From the NCBI RefSeq assembly GCF_001625015.1, contig NZ_LVWJ02000014.1:496001-560000 (forward strand): a stretch of 64,000 bases of DNA, given 5' to 3'. Below are positions 33,580-40,234 of this stretch, in pieces. The translations under genes and the position numbers were made by a program. Numbering within the stretch: position 1 is the first letter of the stretch; the number at the start of each line of letters is the position of its first letter. Origin of the DNA: Lewinella sp. 4G2. Its GTDB lineage: Bacteria > Bacteroidota > Bacteroidia > Chitinophagales > Saprospiraceae. The notes under the pieces were generated by a model that was not told where the DNA came from, made no database searches, and worked only from the letters and a program-made list of their open reading frames with translations.

Positions 33580-33617
33580 TTCGCAGGAGTAGGGGAGGTT
33601 GGGGAGGCCTGCGGCGC
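33580..33617 (-). repeat. REP-C repeat, copy 1
   Basis: On the minus strand begins GCGCCGCAGGCCTCCCC and ends CTCCTGCGAA with a pyrimidine-rich middle. Four more copies lie at 33789, 33886, 35264 and 35308. Confidence 0.65.
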
Positions 33618-33664
33618 AAACTAAACCCGGAGCGTAACCGAAGTCTCGGGGGCGTAAACGAAAA

Positions 33665-33714
33665 CCCGGAGCGCGTCTTCGACGAACACCGGGCTACAAG
33701 GTGTACCCCTCCGG
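33665..33714 (-). repeat. REP-B palindromic repeat, divergent copy
   Basis: On the minus strand begins CCGGAGGGGTACACC and continues GTAGCCCGG; more divergent than the copy at 22954. It abuts the inverted REP-A copy. Confidence 0.5.
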
Positions 33715-33721
33715 GGTAAAG

Positions 33722-33779
33722 TAGAGTGGGCCACCTAACAGTGTGCCACCGCTACGCAGGCCGGCCCTTCGGGGCGGGC
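33722..33779 (-). repeat. REP-A intergenic repeat, inverted copy
   Basis: Reverse complement of REP-A with a few substitutions. The gap 33501-33963 (463 bp) holds only repeat elements: REP-C, REP-B, REP-A, REP-C, REP-C, in that order, plus a short GGACCAGAGGTCC palindrome. Confidence 0.72.
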
Positions 33780-33788
33780 AGTCTTGTA

Positions 33789-33834
33789 GCGCCGCAGGCC
33801 TCTCCTACTCCCCAACCTCTCCGGCTCCTGCGAA
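33789..33834 (+). repeat. REP-C repeat, copy 2
   Basis: GCGCCGCAGGCCTC, a pyrimidine-rich middle, then CTCCTGCGAA. Confidence 0.65.
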
Positions 33835-33885
33835 AAAATTTGCGTGGGCCCAGACTCTCATCCGGACCAGAGGTCCGAAACCAAA

Positions 33886-33930
33886 GCGCCGCAGGCCTCT
33901 GGTTCTCCCTTTCTCTATTGCTCCTGCGAA
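33886..33930 (+). repeat. REP-C repeat, copy 3
   Basis: Same ends as copy 2; the middle reads TGGTTCTCCCTTTCTC. Confidence 0.65.
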
Positions 33931-33963
33931 CAAATGCTCGTCCAGCAATACTTCAGGAGAGTT

Positions 33964-35109
33964 TCACTTTGTAATCACCCGACAAGCCGCGCGCGCCCGC
34001 ACCGCCCGTTCTTTCGCCTGTGCCACCGTGTCGCCGAGGGCCGTGATGTGGCCCATTTTACGGAAGGGGCGGGTCTCCTCCTTTCCGTAGAGGTGGGGGT
34101 AGACTTCGGGGATGGCGAGGAGTTTTTCCCAGCCATCGTAGACCGCGGGACCGGTGTGGCCTTCGGCGCCGAGGAGGTTGATCATGGCGGCGGGGCGGAG
34201 GAGATCCGTGGGGCCGAGGGGGAGGTCGAGGATGGCGCGTAGGTGTTGCTCGTACTGGCTCGTCATGCAGGCCTCAATGGTGTGGTGGCCGGAGTTGTGG
34301 GGCCGCGGCGCGACTTCGTTGACGAGGATCTGCCCGTCCTTCGTGAGGAATAATTCGACGGCGAGGAGGCCGACGATCTCCATTTCGGCAACGACCTTGC
34401 GCGCCAGGGCGGCGGCGCGGGCGTTGGTGTCTCCGTCGATGGCGGCGGGGCAGATCAGGAATTCGACGAGGTTGGCCGTGGGGTGGAACTCCATCTCTAC
34501 CGTCGGGAAAACGGAGATCTCTCCGGAGGGGGAGCGGGCGACGATGACGGCCAGTTCCTTATCAATGTCGGCCATGGCCTCCACGAGGCAGGGGGCGTCG
34601 ATCAACTTGCCGTCCAGGTCCTCCTGGTTGCGGAAGACGGCAACGCCTTGCCCATCGTACCCACCCGTGCGAGATTTCTGGACGAAGGGGAAGGACCAGT
34701 CGCCGTTCTCCACGGCCCGGCGCACACCCGCGGCATCATCGTAGAGGGTGAAGGGGGTGGTGGCGATGTCGCGGTCCGCGTAGAATTGTTTCTGCAGTCC
34801 CTTGTCCTTGATCAGGTCCACCTTATCGGATTGAGGGTAAACCTTGACGCCCTCCGCTTCGAGCGCCCGCAGCGCATCCGTATTGATGTGTTCGATCTCG
34901 ATGGTGACAACGTCGAGGCCACGGCCAAATGCCAGGGCGTCTTCCTTGTTGCGGAAGTCACCTTCCGTGAAGACGGTAGCGTAGGGCGCGGCGGGGAAGC
35001 CGTCGTTCTTGTCGAGCACGTGGATGGGAAGGTGCCAATCCGCGCCGGCCTGGCACAGCATTTTACCGAGTTGGCCACCGCCGAGGATGCCTAGTTTTGG
35101 GGAGGACAT
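33964..35109 (-). CDS. purK: 5-(carboxyamino)imidazole ribonucleotide synthase PurK
   Basis: A 381-aa ATP-grasp enzyme that carboxylates AIR to N5-CAIR with ATP and bicarbonate in de novo purine synthesis. GILGGGQLGKM at residues 7-17 is the N-terminal nucleotide loop of the family, EIEHINTDAL near 75 binds ligand, and the glycine-rich ATP-grasp loop VQKSRTGGYDGQG is near 148. Start at ATG 35109 leaves the expected N-terminus; a longer frame upstream merely translates a heptamer repeat. Length is typical. PurE is not next to it. Confidence 0.95.
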   Translation of the reverse strand: MSSPKLGILGGGQLGKMLCQAGADWHLPIHVLDKNDGFPAAPYATVFTEGDFRNKEDALAFGRGLDVVTIEIEHINTDALRALEAEGVKVYPQSDKVDLIKDKGLQKQFYADRDIATTPFTLYDDAAGVRRAVENGDWSFPFVQKSRTGGYDGQGVAVFRNQEDLDGKLIDAPCLVEAMADIDKELAVIVARSPSGEISVFPTVEMEFHPTANLVEFLICPAAIDGDTNARAAALARKVVAEMEIVGLLAVELFLTKDGQILVNEVAPRPHNSGHHTIEACMTSQYEQHLRAILDLPLGPTDLLRPAAMINLLGAEGHTGPAVYDGWEKLLAIPEVYPHLYGKEETRPFRKMGHITALGDTVAQAKERAVRARAACRVITK

Positions 35110-35114
35110 TTTTT

Positions 35115-35166
35115 GAGATTCGAGTTGCGAGATTCGAGTTGCGAGATTCGAGTTGCGAGTTGCGAG
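35115..35166. repeat. Heptamer tandem repeat
   Basis: Alternating 7-bp words GAGATTC and GAGTTGC, seven units in all, directly upstream of the purK start. Belongs with the other 7- and 8-bp repeats listed in this window. Confidence 0.8.
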
Positions 35167-35187
35167 GGTGCAAGATAGAAACGAAAA

Positions 35188-35247
35188 CCCGGGGTCTCTC
35201 GAGGCATCGCCTCTCTGACCCCGGGCTATCATGGTGATCCCTACCGG
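35188..35247 (-). repeat. REP-B palindromic repeat, inverted copy
   Basis: On the minus strand begins CCGGTAGGGATCACC and GATAGCCCGGGGTCAGAGAG, nearly identical to the copy at 22954 over the first half. Confidence 0.7.
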
Positions 35248-35263
35248 AATCACGAGTTAATAA

Positions 35264-35301
35264 GCGCCGCAGGCCTCCCCAACCTCCCCGACTCCTGCGA
35301 A
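35264..35301 (+). repeat. REP-C repeat, copy 4
   Basis: GCGCCGCAGGCCTCCCC, then a short pyrimidine middle and CTCCTGCGAA. Confidence 0.65.
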
Positions 35302-35307
35302 ATAAAT

Positions 35308-35364
35308 CGCCGCAGGCGCATGCCAGGAATCTCTCTTTCTCCCCATCTCTACCTCTCCTGCGAA
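35308..35364 (+). repeat. REP-C repeat, copy 5, reaching into a gene end
   Basis: CGCCGCAGGCG with a longer pyrimidine middle and CTCCTGCGAA. It overlaps the last codons of the DUF4230 gene, so the repeat supplies the end of that protein. Confidence 0.6.
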
Positions 35365-35954
35365 ACCGCCCCAGCATCCAACACCACCACATACCCAGCC
35401 CCCCCAGCCAAAAACGCGATCGTCTCCAACACCGCCGCGCCTTGCGCCCTCGCCTCGTCCATTAAGCGGCTCTGGAGGGCGTCGGCGCGGAGTTTGTCCT
35501 TGGCGGCCTTGTTGAGGGCGGAGTAGTCCTCGGCCGTGAAGGCGTTGAACCAGCTTTCGTTGAGGTCGCGGTACACGATGTCGTGGTCGATGGCCAGGAT
35601 CTCCGGTTCGGGGAGGTTGCTGAGGGTGATGGTCTTTGCGGCATCGTCGATGGCCACGTCCATTTTTTGGAGGTCGTAGCCCACGAGGATCTTGCCCGTC
35701 ACTTCCACCGACGCTTGTTTGTCGAAACTGAACTTTGCCGGTAGCGGGAGGTAGAGCGTTACGTTACGCGTCTGCGTGCGGCTGAACAATTCATTGACGT
35801 CGCCCTCCACCGTCACTAACTTACTGACTTTGCGGACTTGTTCCAACAGTACCGTCCCCTCGTCCTTTATCTCGGCATCCTGCGGCAGCGCAAAAGCGTA
35901 GAAGGCGGCGGCGCCCAGGAGAAAGGAGAGGAGGATGATTAGGGCGGTTTTCAT
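35349..35954 (-). CDS. DUF4230 family membrane-anchored protein
   Basis: A 201-aa protein with an N-terminal membrane anchor (residues about 5-23), an acidic linker, then a beta-rich domain of the DUF4230 family, recognised by VRKVSKLVTVEGDVNELFS, ILVGYDLQKM and the LNESWFNAFTAED-type helix. Family members are common in Bacteroidota and of unknown function. The end of the gene is formed by a REP-C repeat, so the final residues are probably not conserved. Confidence 0.8.
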   Translation of the reverse strand: MKTALIILLSFLLGAAAFYAFALPQDAEIKDEGTVLLEQVRKVSKLVTVEGDVNELFSRTQTRNVTLYLPLPAKFSFDKQASVEVTGKILVGYDLQKMDVAIDDAAKTITLSNLPEPEILAIDHDIVYRDLNESWFNAFTAEDYSALNKAAKDKLRADALQSRLMDEARAQGAAVLETIAFLAGGAGYVVVLDAGAVSQER

Positions 35955-35965
35955 TTTATAGTTGG

Positions 35966-36052
35966 GTGCTTTGGTATTTTGGTGCTTTGGTGCTTTGGTG
36001 CTTTGGGCTACCGCGCGTTGGAGCAGCGGCAGCCCAAAATACTAAAGCACCA
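35966..36052. repeat. Octamer tandem repeat with hairpin
   Basis: Three or four copies of TGGTGCTT, interrupted once, then GGGC and an inverted right arm (GCCCAAA...GCACCAA). The same octamer is at 38196-38235 and 38973-39003. Confidence 0.75.
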
Positions 36053-36057
36053 ACGCA

Positions 36058-36969
36058 CTACTTAACTTTCGCGGTAACGGGGTACATCAAACCCTCATAC
36101 TTGTGCAGCACCGCCTTCACGCTGCCCACCACCACGGGTGATTCGATGAGGACGGGGATCTTGTTCTGGTCGTCCGTTACGAAGATTTTCATTTCGTCGC
36201 CTTCTTTGAAGACGTCGCCGGCAATGAGTTGGGGGCTGAATTCGCGGGTGTTGAATTGGCCGACGCCCTTCACGTCCGTGCCCTTGCGCGCGCCGAGGTA
36301 CTTGACCTGGAGGGGGTAGATCTTGCGGTCCATCATGATCTTGATGGGGATTTCCTGGTTGACTTGCATGTCCTCGTACTTCAGGTTGCGCGCCCAGTAC
36401 ATGGTGGAAATGAGGTCGTGCATGCAGCCGTCAAAATCAATGGTTTCGCTCTTCAAATCGTCGCGCGTCCGGCCGCGGGCGCTGACGGCTTTGTGGTCGA
36501 TCTGGTCAAAAGTCGTGCGGTCGTAGCGCAGGTAGCCGCCCTCCTGCACGTCCTTGATGTGGATGGCCGGCAGCAGCGTTTCCTTGTCGATGTAGCTCTC
36601 GTAGCGGTCGCGCACCTTGTAAAACCACTCGTAGCTTTCGTAGGTCGTGCCCGTCACCGTGATGTGGTAAAATTCGGGCAGTTCGTTCACCTGGAAGACG
36701 ACCTCGCCCGCGCTCAGCCACACAAAATTCCAGTTGTAGTAGAGCTTGTAGGTGATCTTTTCGCCGGCCAAAAAAGTATCGTTATCCGTATCGCAAGCGT
36801 CCTGCACGTTCATCGGCGGATGCCAGTTGGGCGCTCGCGCGGGTGCGGGGGAAGTGGGAGAGTAAAACGCCGGATTGAGCCCAAAACCATAGCCCGTCGC
36901 GGACGCCAAAGACCCACCTCCAAACAGGAAAAGGGCCAAAAAAACAGCGATGGATAGCATTTTAGACAT
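36058..36969 (-). CDS. DUF3108 periplasmic protein
   Basis: A 303-aa exported protein with a signal peptide (residues about 1-24). The mature part matches DUF3108: FLAGEKITYKLYYNWNFVWLSAGEVVF near 65-92, then FYKVRDRYESYIDKETLLP and a beta-rich C-terminus. DUF3108 proteins are thought to fold like lipid- or ligand-binding envelope barrels; the role here is unknown. A proline-alanine linker at residues 38-46 (SPAPARAP) is encoded by one of the GC-rich words. Confidence 0.82.
   Translation of the reverse strand: MSKMLSIAVFLALFLFGGGSLASATGYGFGLNPAFYSPTSPAPARAPNWHPPMNVQDACDTDNDTFLAGEKITYKLYYNWNFVWLSAGEVVFQVNELPEFYHITVTGTTYESYEWFYKVRDRYESYIDKETLLPAIHIKDVQEGGYLRYDRTTFDQIDHKAVSARGRTRDDLKSETIDFDGCMHDLISTMYWARNLKYEDMQVNQEIPIKIMMDRKIYPLQVKYLGARKGTDVKGVGQFNTREFSPQLIAGDVFKEGDEMKIFVTDDQNKIPVLIESPVVVGSVKAVLHKYEGLMYPVTAKVK
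36829..36847 (+). repeat. GC-rich 18-bp dispersed word, in CDS
   Basis: Reads GGGCGCTCGCGCGGGTGCGG, a variant copy, antisense to the DUF3108 gene. It encodes the proline-alanine linker APARAP there. Confidence 0.55.
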
Positions 36970-37023
36970 GGGAAAATCATTTAAAAGTCGGAAACGAAGA
37001 CCTAATAGCCGCCTGGCCCTGAT

Positions 37024-37049
37024 GACTACAGACTATAGACTATAGACTA
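37024..37049. repeat. Heptamer repeat GACTATA
   Basis: Units GACTACA, GACTATA, GACTATA, GACTAAA between two genes; the same family forms hairpins at 60763 and 61528. Confidence 0.65.
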
Positions 37050-38024
37050 AATACTGTCATTCCTTTCGACGATCAACCAGTACCCAGGTAACGCCGGCAA
37101 CAAAACATTAACGACGAACAGCGTCGCAAAGGCCAGCACCGTAGCCGCCGCAACATCCGGGGCATCCCCCCAGAGTAAGAGGCCGAGTTCCGTCCGCGTC
37201 ACCAAATTGGCGCCCGGGGGCATTGGGATACCCGCCTGCACGAGGTAGATACCACTGATGCCGGCGAGTGTTTTCAGTAGGGGCAGGGCCAAACCGAAGA
37301 ACCGCAGCAGTAAATAGAGTTGCGTACAGTAAACGACGAAACGCAGGCAGGCGTAGCCACAGGCACGGTACATTAACCCGCTTTTAACCTTGGTCAGGCC
37401 GTAATCCAGTTGGGTAGTGTCGTAACCCCAGCGACCGTTCAAATAACGCAGGAGACCGGAAAAGGCTGGTTTACCCAGGAAGAAACCGAGGGCCAGCAGC
37501 GCCGGGCCGAGCGGCCAGAGCCACTGCACGGGGAAGCTGATCTTACCCTGGAGGAGGTCGCCGGCCGTCCACATCAGGCCCGGCCAGGCGATCAGCAGGA
37601 AGGCCACCCACTGGCAGGCACTGCCGAGGACGGAGCTGGCGACGACGGCCGGCCATTCCTCCTTGGTAGCTACCGTCATCCGCCCGCCGATCTCCCCGAT
37701 CCGGTTGGGCGTCGCCGCGCTGAGGCTGACGCCGGCGATGACCGTCCGCCACGTCCGGCGGAAGGGGTAATTCAGGAAAGCGTTGATGAGCGGGTGCCAC
37801 TTGCGGGCCTCCAGCCACCAGTTGACGGGCATCAGGGCCAGGACGAACAACAGGAAAACGAGGCGCTCCGGCCGCATCAGGTTTTCGGCGAAAACGGACC
37901 AATCCAGCGTTGCCGTCAAGCGCCATAAGTGGTAGACGAAGGCGGCGAAAATAGCGACTCCCAATAGGCGCAGGGCCCACCACTTCCAGGAGGAACTAAA
38001 ACTTTTATTTGGCCCTTTCGTCAA
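37047..38024 (-). CDS. Flippase-like membrane protein, second member
   Basis: A 325-aa polytopic membrane protein of the UPF0104/AglD-like family. The signature NRIGEIGGRMTVATKEEWPAVV near residues 107-128, NWWLEARKWHPLI and IPMPPGAN near 262 match the family, though they differ clearly from the copy at 12034. It has eight or so hydrophobic segments and no soluble synthase domain. The two proteins are old paralogues rather than a recent duplication. Confidence 0.78.
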   Translation of the reverse strand: MTKGPNKSFSSSWKWWALRLLGVAIFAAFVYHLWRLTATLDWSVFAENLMRPERLVFLLFVLALMPVNWWLEARKWHPLINAFLNYPFRRTWRTVIAGVSLSAATPNRIGEIGGRMTVATKEEWPAVVASSVLGSACQWVAFLLIAWPGLMWTAGDLLQGKISFPVQWLWPLGPALLALGFFLGKPAFSGLLRYLNGRWGYDTTQLDYGLTKVKSGLMYRACGYACLRFVVYCTQLYLLLRFFGLALPLLKTLAGISGIYLVQAGIPMPPGANLVTRTELGLLLWGDAPDVAAATVLAFATLFVVNVLLPALPGYWLIVERNDSI

Positions 38025-38195
38025 ATTATTTGTTGGTTAGGGGAGATTGCGGCTACCTTGGTGGTGAATTCTTCGTGTAAAACTCGCTCAATTTTATCAG
38101 ACGGAGCTTAAAGCTTCTTTTTTAACGCGTAAGGGCTTGGATGGGAGTATGACTCTTAGGTAAAGCATTTCGGCTTTCATTGGGTGCATTAGTTT

Positions 38196-38235
38196 TGGTG
38201 CTTTGGTGCTTTGGTGCTTTGGTGCTTTGGTGCTT
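38196..38235. repeat. TGGTGCTT octamer, five tandem copies
   Basis: Five perfect copies in the 363-bp gap between the flippase-like gene and ruvC. Otherwise the gap shows nothing beyond a possible promoter near 38370. Confidence 0.85.
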
Positions 38236-38387
38236 TAGCTCCGCTGCTACTTCGTGGTGGTGCTTTGGACGCCAACCTTCATTAGCCCTTTGGGTTTTTG
38301 TGCCTTTCGTGTTTTTGTGTTCAGCCTACTGCAGGCACTACTTTGGTGTTTATCACGACCTTACTGATGTGATCTATCCTCAAAACA

Positions 38388-38966
38388 ATGGCAAAAAAGA
38401 AAAAACCGGACGTCGCTCCCTACCGCATCCTCGGCATTGACCCGGGGACGGTCGAGTTGGGTTTTGCCGTGATTGAGATCCACCCACGGTCCAAGCGGAT
38501 TTTGGAGTTGGGGACGCTCAAGCTCGCTCAGTTTAAGGACCACGCTAAACGGCTGGCCCTCATCCACCGGCGGCTCACGCAGGTGATCGGGACGCACACG
38601 CCCGTGGCGATGGCCATCGAGAGCCCCTTCTTCGGGAAGAACCCGCAATCCATGCTCAAGCTGGGCCGCGCCCAGGGCGTCTGCATGGCCGCCGCGATGA
38701 ACCTCAACGTGCAGGTGACGGAATATGCGCCGCGGAAGATCAAGCAGTCCATCGCCGGCAACGGTAACGCCAGTAAGGAGCAGGTTGCTAAAATGCTAGA
38801 GAACGAGTTCGACCTCGATACCAGCCGCATTAAAAACGACGCCACGGATGCGCTCGGGGCGGCGCTTTGCCATTACTACGCTACGCGCGGGCCGTTGGGT
38901 GGCGGGACGAGTTTTAAAGGTTGGGAAGGGTTTTTGGCGGCTAATAAGGATAGGGTGAAGGGGTAG
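38388..38966 (+). CDS. ruvC: Holliday junction resolvase RuvC
   Basis: A 192-aa endonuclease that cuts Holliday junctions symmetrically. The four acidic active-site residues are D18 (ILGIDPGTVELGFAV), E78 (AIESPFF), D151 and D154 (KNDATDALG). The lysine-rich N-terminus and a glycine-rich C-terminal tail flank the core; length is in the normal range. RecG lies 5 kb away; ruvA and ruvB are not in the window. Confidence 0.96.
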   Translation: MAKKKKPDVAPYRILGIDPGTVELGFAVIEIHPRSKRILELGTLKLAQFKDHAKRLALIHRRLTQVIGTHTPVAMAIESPFFGKNPQSMLKLGRAQGVCMAAAMNLNVQVTEYAPRKIKQSIAGNGNASKEQVAKMLENEFDLDTSRIKNDATDALGAALCHYYATRGPLGGGTSFKGWEGFLAANKDRVKG

Positions 38967-38972
38967 GGGGAT

Positions 38973-39003
38973 GGTACTTTGGTGCTTTGGTGCTTTGGTA
39001 CGC
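38973..39003. repeat. TGGTGCTT octamer repeat
   Basis: Three imperfect copies (TGGTACTT, TGGTGCTT, TGGTGCTT) just after ruvC. Confidence 0.75.
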
Positions 39004-39019
39004 TGCTATTACGCGGTAG

Positions 39020-39257
39020 AGCTTTGGGCGAATGTTTTCAGTTATATGCATCCAAGAACGTAATATCGAAATTGTTACCTGTAGACTTGCCTGCTGCTGA
39101 AGTGGCTAAGGTCCTCAATCAAATCGCACCATCTTCTTAAACGAGATCTCGGCAATGAAGTATTTGGTTATGGTGCAGCCATTGGTGAAACCGGAGATTA
39201 CGTAGACCACATTTTTTCGATTATTCAAATTTCAGAATGCTCCGGGAATGATCAATA
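39020..39257 (+). pseudogene. Frameshifted 3' remnant of an unknown gene
   Basis: Two reading frames carry protein-like sequence. The first runs through LLPVDLPAAEVAKVLNQIAP and ends at a stop near 39140. The second then takes over with RDLGNEVFGYGAAIGETG and ends at 39257. A single-base shift near 39130 would join them, and no start codon fits the upstream part. The stop overlaps the ATG of the next gene, as in coupled genes, which suggests this was a full gene whose 5' part is lost. I cannot assign a family. Confidence 0.45.
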
Positions 39258-39889
39258 GATTTAGCCATATATGTTCGCCATTAGTGATAGTTCTTTTAGG
39301 GCTATCGCTAATGCTGATTAGTGCATGCTCAGACGACGACGATGGGCGCTTGCCATTTGCTGAAATTGACGGATCGATGCTTAAATGGCACCCATACCCT
39401 GACGTCGCAAACACCGATTCTATATCGTTCACTTCCTCCGCTTCGATCAGTGTAGCCTACAGTTTCTCTGATTATATTAGGGGCATTAACTGCCTGGATG
39501 ATGGAGTCACGCGAGATTGTGAGATTAGGTACCAGACGCTTTGGTTTCGTAGCCCCAATTCAGATAGAGAGTATTACCTCAACGTAGTCTTGCTGCCCGA
39601 GAGAAGCCTCACCTTCAACTATAGCTCTACGGGTGGTATATCGACGGAGATTGCTCGCACCATCTTCCCTGACAACGCGCCGGAAATTCCCTTATCCGAT
39701 ATATTTGACGTTATGTACCTCGAAACCGTTACGTATAACGGTATGACAACTGAAGGTTTCCGAATCACCACTCGAACCACTTCCCCACCTTTCCTGCTCG
39801 ACTCTCCGCCAAAGGAGGTACTGTACCTTGCGAATTTTGGCGTAGTTGAATGGTCTGACTACAGCGGGAATACATTTTTTCTTCAGTAA
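39248..39889 (+). CDS. Orphan lipoprotein
   Basis: A 213-aa lipoprotein with a lipobox LISAC, an acidic stretch SDDDDG after the cysteine and a beta-rich remainder. Base composition is visibly lower in GC than neighbours and codon use is different, which suggests transfer. Its ATG overlaps the end of the broken upstream gene, the layout of a partner or immunity gene that outlived its neighbour; that reading is speculative. No family recognised. Confidence 0.65.
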   Translation: MINRFSHICSPLVIVLLGLSLMLISACSDDDDGRLPFAEIDGSMLKWHPYPDVANTDSISFTSSASISVAYSFSDYIRGINCLDDGVTRDCEIRYQTLWFRSPNSDREYYLNVVLLPERSLTFNYSSTGGISTEIARTIFPDNAPEIPLSDIFDVMYLETVTYNGMTTEGFRITTRTTSPPFLLDSPPKEVLYLANFGVVEWSDYSGNTFFLQ

Positions 39890-40234
39890 GGACTGACAGG
39901 AATTCGTTAGTCAAAACAATCCCCTGCATCGCCTCGATTTATAGCATGCTCAAAAATTTGAGAACCGCTTCAGGCACCTGGCTTCCATCGGAAAATTAGC
40001 ATTCCATTGTTATTAAACCGTACGACTGACTACAGTGAATAGATTGACGTTAGGCTGGAGCGTATCTATTGGCAGTCCCATTCAGGCTGATCCCGATTTG
40101 GTTATAGCCGTCAGCTCCCTCCGCAATTGGCGATAGTGGCACTACCTCCATCATTTAACAAAAGGGAGCCATACCACCCCCCAAACTCTCCCACCCTATC
40201 TTGCCCATCTTTCCGCACCCGCGCCAGCGCCCAA
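39890..40234. other. Gene-free gap, no feature seen
   Basis: Lower GC than the surroundings. Contains a 14-bp palindrome CTCAAAAATTTGAG near 39949 and nothing else of note. The end of the gap carries the promoter region of the next gene and one GC-rich word at 40215. Confidence 0.5.
40215..40232 (-). repeat. GC-rich 18-bp dispersed word, intergenic
   Basis: Plus strand reads GCACCCGCGCCAGCGCCC, three bp before an ATG start. Confidence 0.55.

Noticed and set aside
35873-35891. Another copy of the GC-rich word in the DUF4230 gene
   Set aside because: Only the second half (CTGCGGCAGCGC) matches, so it was not counted.
38180-38440. 86-aa plus-strand frame before ruvC
   Set aside because: Its N-terminal half is just the translated TGGTGCTT repeat and it runs into the ruvC start.
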